A stretch of 64,000 bases of DNA from Tetragonia tetragonoides (lineage: Eukaryota; Streptophyta; Magnoliopsida; Caryophyllales; Aizoaceae): contig CM076149.1 in assembly GCA_038025085.1 (NCBI GenBank), positions 28,863,501 to 28,927,500 on the forward strand, read 5' to 3'. Positions within the stretch are counted from its first letter, which is position 1; every line of letters begins with the position of its first letter. Position numbers and translations under genes: made by a program. The notes under the pieces are model-generated. The model saw nothing but the letters and a program-made list of their open reading frames with translations, was not told where the DNA came from and ran no database searches. Below are positions 62,870 through 64,000 of this stretch, piece after piece.

Positions 62870-63434
62870 CCTCATGATGAGATGAAGTAAAACGTATAGC
62901 ACTCTGGGTAGAATGATTGATAATAAGGTTGCTGGTTGGTAACATTGAACTGTCCGTCATCCGAAAATCAAGCCTTGCTGGTTGTTTGGGCTTTGGGGGC
63001 GCCATCTCTTCCCTCTAAGGCTCTACCCATGGGAGGCTCACGACAAGAAAATCACCTCTAACCGTATGCCGCGATAGTACCTTCCTCGGTTCATAAAGGA
63101 GGAAAACATTGGTGATTTAAAACTTCAAACCTCATAAAAAGTGGTTATGTCAAAGAAAAATTAAAAAGTTGGATTTCGCAAAAAAGTTTATTTTAGGGCA
63201 TTTTTAGAATGGAGTTAATGATTAACGGGGTAATAGGTAGAAATATAGGCTAAAAAGCAGGGTGTGGGAGATGGTGGGGGTTAAATTTTGTGAAGAGGGT
63301 AATCATTTCCTCAGTTTGGAGGGTACCCTCCCCCTAGAGTAATGCATTACCCCCTTTCTCCCTTCATTTTCTCCATTACTCCCTTAATCATTACCCTACC
63401 ATCACCTCTACCTTTCTATTTTATCCTTTAATTT
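62606..63434. other. Spacer after the TPR gene
   Basis: AT-rich, with a T run of about 50 at 62816-62867. The 150 bases to its right could be a minus-strand retroposon with that run as its poly(A) tail (minus-strand end CATCATGAGGAT then A run), but I cannot assign a family. 63180-63430 has inverted GGGTAATGATTAA-type motifs that may belong to a MITE. Confidence 0.45.
62816..62867. repeat. Long oligo(dT) tract
   Basis: About 50 T with one G. Probably the poly(A) tail of a minus-strand retroposon; the short flanking frames are artefacts of the tract. Confidence 0.9.
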
Positions 63435-64000
63435 AGGGTCGGTTATTGGGTCTCTGATAGGCTTGTAAGGGCGGTTTTACGCGATGCCTATGTTTTGGCC
63501 CAAAAACGGGCGACATGGGTGATATCTGAGTTCGTGAATCAAGGTGACGCTCCTGGGGCACGTGGGTCCCCTAGGGCCATAATACAGTCCCCGAAAATAT
63601 TTCGGGCAAAAACGGCAACCGGGCCTCGGGAATGCTCTAGGGGACGTGTTCTGGGCCATTTACGCAAAGTTTTCAACGTTAATATTTTCGGCCTATATCG
63701 TACGGGAGACCCCTATGGGACTTGGGAGGCCCCTAGGGTCGGTTATTTGGTCCCTGATAGGCTTTTAAGGGCGATTTTACATGATGCCAATGTTTTGGCC
63801 CAAAAACGGGCGACATGGGTGATATCTGAGTTCGGGAATCAAGGTGACCCTCCCGGGGCACCGGGGGTCCCCTAGGGCCATAATAGAGCCGTCGAAAAAA
63901 TTTCGGGCGAAAACGGCAACCGGGCCCCGGGAATGCTATAGGGGACGTGTTTTGGGCCCCCGGACGCAAAGTTTTCGACGTTTATATTTTCGCCCCATAT
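63435..64000. repeat. Tandem repeat with 300-bp period (satellite-like), open at window end
   Basis: AGGGTCGGTTATT occurs at 63435 and again at 63735, exactly 300 bases later. The two units align along their full visible length with scattered substitutions: shared GGCCCAAAAACGGGCGACAT, GGGTGATATCTGAGTTCG, GGGTCCCCTAGGGCCATAAT and AAAACGGCAACCGGGCC. The second unit is cut by the window end. It is GC- and CpG-rich compared with the flank. The frames on both strands follow the repeat and are not genes. Confidence 0.9.

Overview
This window is nuclear DNA from a flowering plant, most likely a eudicot. It has spliceosomal GT-AG introns, a plant-type complex I subunit, a P-class pentatricopeptide repeat (PPR) gene, and many plant L1-clade and RTE-clade LINEs. 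It also holds a Copia relic, an LTR element with a tRNA-iMet type primer-binding site, and several miniature inverted-repeat elements (MITEs). I cannot name the species from sequence alone.

Three host genes are supported. (1) At 13-3211 (+) are the last two coding exons of the 75-kDa subunit of mitochondrial complex I (NDUFS1), 424 codons of the C-terminal half. (2) At 10188-11921 (-) is an intronless P-class PPR gene of 577 codons. (3) At 14981-62357 (+) I assemble one large gene for a tetratricopeptide-repeat (TPR) protein of the kinesin-light-chain/nephrocystin-3-like type. It has 17 coding exons, including one of 12 nt, and 1602 nt of CDS (533 residues) with consistent phases at every junction. 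It spreads over 47 kb because retroelements have filled its introns.

Layout. 1-3.5 kb: NDUFS1 end. 4.0-8.8 kb: an RTE-clade LINE with a CT-rich, tandemly duplicated 5' region. 8.8-14.9 kb: the PPR gene, a Tourist/Harbinger-like MITE and an L1 relic. 15.0-24.6 kb: TPR intron 1, holding a reverse-strand L1 with a second L1 nested inside it (18-bp target duplication), and a split MITE/LTR-retroelement complex with an inverted LTR. 24.6-31.6 kb: exons 2-7 with LINE fragments and a hAT-like MITE. 31.6-42.1 kb: intron 7, where a 5.4-kb full-length L1 sits in the 3' tail of an older L1. 42.1-44.3 kb: exons 8-10. 44.3-52.1 kb: intron 10, with L1 copies, a Copia relic carrying an ORF1-only L1 derivative, and a 0.45-kb-armed inverted repeat. 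52.1-62.4 kb: exons 11-17. 63.4 kb to the end: the start of a 300-bp-period tandem repeat.

The most unusual signal is at 23150-23404, just downstream of the LTR element's primer-binding site. It is an array of short hairpins with the same loop (AGAAGTG) but different stems that stay complementary. A second covarying hairpin lies in the 3' UTR of most L1 copies. All functional statements come from reading motifs, frames and splice sites; no database search was run.
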